Assembly: GCA_023428135.1 (NCBI GenBank)
Contig: JAEYZG010000018.1
Coordinates: forward strand, 186,001-250,000
Length of the DNA: 64,000 nt
From: Bacteroidota bacterium
GTDB taxonomy: Bacteria; Bacteroidota; Bacteroidia; Cytophagales; Cytophagaceae
Direction: 5' to 3'
Part shown: positions 62,670 to 64,000 of the stretch, piece by piece
Layout of the letters: every line of letters begins with the position of its first letter
Position numbering within the stretch: position 1 is the first letter of the stretch
The notes under the pieces: model-generated
Databases searched by the model: none
Told to the model about the DNA's origin: nothing
What the model saw: only the letters and a program-made list of their open reading frames with translations
Made by a program: the position numbers and the translations under genes

Positions 62670-62738
62670 CGATTATTCTATTATATCATTAAGGAAGCAG
62701 GGAACGCATTAATCCATGCTTAAAACTTTTTGAATATG

Positions 62739-64000
62739 CTACTCAATTACAATTCCCGAAGAAGTTTTAAATGCTTCGCCTTCTACAACTAATAAATAAA
62801 TTCCTTTGCCCACTTGTCCGGTTTCCATATGCTGATCCCCTTGTAAATTTCCTGTCAGATTTACAATTTCTTTTCCGAGCAGGTCGACAAGTGAGATTTT
62901 GTTTGCCTGCAAATCTCCGAGAGATACATGTATTTTTTCTCTTGCTGGATTAGGATAAATTTTTATCTGTGAGGAAGCTGAAAAATTCGCAACAGAAGTA
63001 ATAATATCTGCAGACTGAAAACTCCACTGCTGATTGTTGTTGGTGGAGGAGTAGTCTGAATACTGTATAATAGGATTTCCATCTGTTAATTTACCATCTT
63101 TGTTGTCAAGCAGCTTTCCGCTCATTCTGTTGATAATCCTGAAATAACCATTCCCCATATCTGTGATCTGCCATTGCTGTGCAAATGTTGTGGTCTCTGA
63201 AGCATTTTCTACAACTGCCGGATCGAGATTGTTGACTGAATTCTCATTACTGAGAAGTTTCCCATTCAGGGAATTGGCAATGGAGTAATAACCGTTCTTC
63301 AGATCGCTAATTTCCCAAATCTGACTTCCTGAATTTTCTGCACTATTTTGTACTACCTGATCTCCTGAAATTCCATCCAACACTTTACTGCTGGTTCTGT
63401 TGACAATCCTGTAGGTTTTACCCGATTGAATTTTGTCCGATACAGCGCTGATTTCCCACAACTGGTTATTACTGTAATTAAAGACTCCTAACTCTGCATT
63501 AGCTCCTGCTGCATCTGACGCTCCGGAAATCTGAAGGGCTTTTCCCAATGTATTTACACTTACAAATCTATGGTATCCGTTTCCGCAATCAATGATCTGC
63601 CATTTTTGATTGTAGGCATCATTCCAGTTGTATTGAATAGCCTTTGCTCCCGCATCTCTTGATGCTCCGTTTATATCAATAACTTTCCCGCTTTCAATAT
63701 TGGTAATTCTGAAGAAAGAAGCTCCCAGATTTTGAATTCTCCAGTGCTGACTGGCAGTGCCTGTATAATTTTGCTGCTGAACAGCGCTTCCGTTTGTACC
63801 CAATACCTTTCCTGAATGTTTGGCTGTGATTTTATAAACTCCATTTTGAAAATTAGCAGTACCTGGAGTCCATACACCGGTTTTGGTATCAATATTCCAC
63901 TGATCGTTCCATGCTACACTTAGTTTGGTTCCGGAAACAGAAATCGGAAGCAGCACAATCCTGGACATTGCAAAATTATTGACAGACCAGCGATCCGCCA
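62739..64000 (-). CDS. Ricin-type lectin-repeat T9SS-exported protein (5' end outside window)
   Basis: Partial gene: the frame is open to the right window edge, and the first in-window ATG (63968) is preceded by ADRWSVNNFA in frame, so the real start lies beyond 64000. The visible part has a short N-terminal beta region, then two to three ricin B-lectin modules (repeats ending QHWRI, QKWQI, QLWEI, QIWEI, QQWQI, QQWSF, the QxW signature). A type A T9SS sorting domain from IYPNPAREKIHVSL to GIYLLVVEGEAF follows. The upstream portion may be a polysaccharide-degrading enzyme with these lectin modules attached (inference). Confidence 0.88.
   Translation of the reverse strand, partial: ADRWSVNNFAMSRIVLLPISVSGTKLSVAWNDQWNIDTKTGVWTPGTANFQNGVYKITAKHSGKVLGTNGSAVQQQNYTGTASQHWRIQNLGASFFRITNIESGKVIDINGASRDAGAKAIQYNWNDAYNQKWQIIDCGNGYHRFVSVNTLGKALQISGASDAAGANAELGVFNYSNNQLWEISAVSDKIQSGKTYRIVNRTSSKVLDGISGDQVVQNSAENSGSQIWEISDLKNGYYSIANSLNGKLLSNENSVNNLDPAVVENASETTTFAQQWQITDMGNGYFRIINRMSGKLLDNKDGKLTDGNPIIQYSDYSSTNNNQQWSFQSADIITSVANFSASSQIKIYPNPAREKIHVSLGDLQANKISLVDLLGKEIVNLTGNLQGDQHMETGQVGKGIYLLVVEGEAFKTSSGIVIE

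Larger units (their letters stand above)
62248..62738. other. Noncoding region with palindromic repeats
   Basis: No gene is visible. It holds two identical 33-base palindromes (62368-62400 and 62637-62669) and, between about 62440 and 62550, sequence of the GAAGGGATTGAAAG ... CGATGGGGTTGTATG type that resembles dispersed Bacteroidota repeats. The catalase promoter is at its left end. Confidence 0.55.

Overview
This window is a chromosomal piece of a Bacteroidota bacterium, most likely a gliding Cytophagales-type organism. The sequence evidence is: several exported proteins with type IX secretion (T9SS) C-terminal sorting domains; a PorP/SprF protein next to a large gliding-motility-type B-sorted PKD protein; Bacteroidota-type promoters of the form TTTG-N19-TAnnTTTG; AT-rich DNA; and polysaccharide enzymes (GH53 galactanase, arylsulfatase). 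I see no rRNA, tRNA, CRISPR array, phage or transposase gene.

Layout. 1-9144: a tightly overlapped type I restriction-modification operon (hsdM cut by the left edge, hsdS, an unlisted 57-codon ORF, a DUF1016/YhcG-type PD-(D/E)XK nuclease, hsdR, a YgjP-like metallopeptidase). 9145-10501: noncoding DNA with one small minus-strand gene, a decayed partial copy of it, and a nested inverted-repeat region. 10502-16882: Lhr-type helicase, an MTHFR-fold protein and a PPOX-family flavin protein. 16941-20513: two tandem DUF3857/transglutaminase-like genes, both damaged. 20593-26761: oligopeptidase Dcp, small lipoproteins, GyrI-like and RibD-like proteins, separated by copies of a MITE-like repeat. 26977-28782: secreted GH53 galactanase. 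28783-29634: mostly decayed DNA.

29635-38116 is the most interesting region: two divergent units encoding a HAMP-GAF sensor without an output domain, a YfiR-like periplasmic protein, CheR- and CheB-type enzymes, a membrane GAF protein, a HAMP-GAF-PAS-PAS-SpoIIE phosphatase (SiaA-like), a SiaB-type kinase and a SiaC-type phosphoprotein. It looks like a Sia partner-switching circuit coupled to methylation-type signalling and a YfiR sensor, yet no diguanylate cyclase is present in the window.

38173-48618: persulfide dioxygenase-rhodanese, the T9SS PKD protein with divergent SprF, TM2, DUF2752 and DUF418 membrane proteins, a CPA1 antiporter and a DUF4241 protein. 48953-56046: Crp-type regulator, T9SS cargo, and an ECF sigma / membrane protein / outer-membrane barrel / large T9SS cargo cluster. 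56130-64000: arylsulfatase and serine hydrolase with divergent consensus promoters, a lipoprotein, a DUF2185 protein, manganese catalase, palindromic repeats, and a ricin-lectin T9SS protein cut by the right edge.
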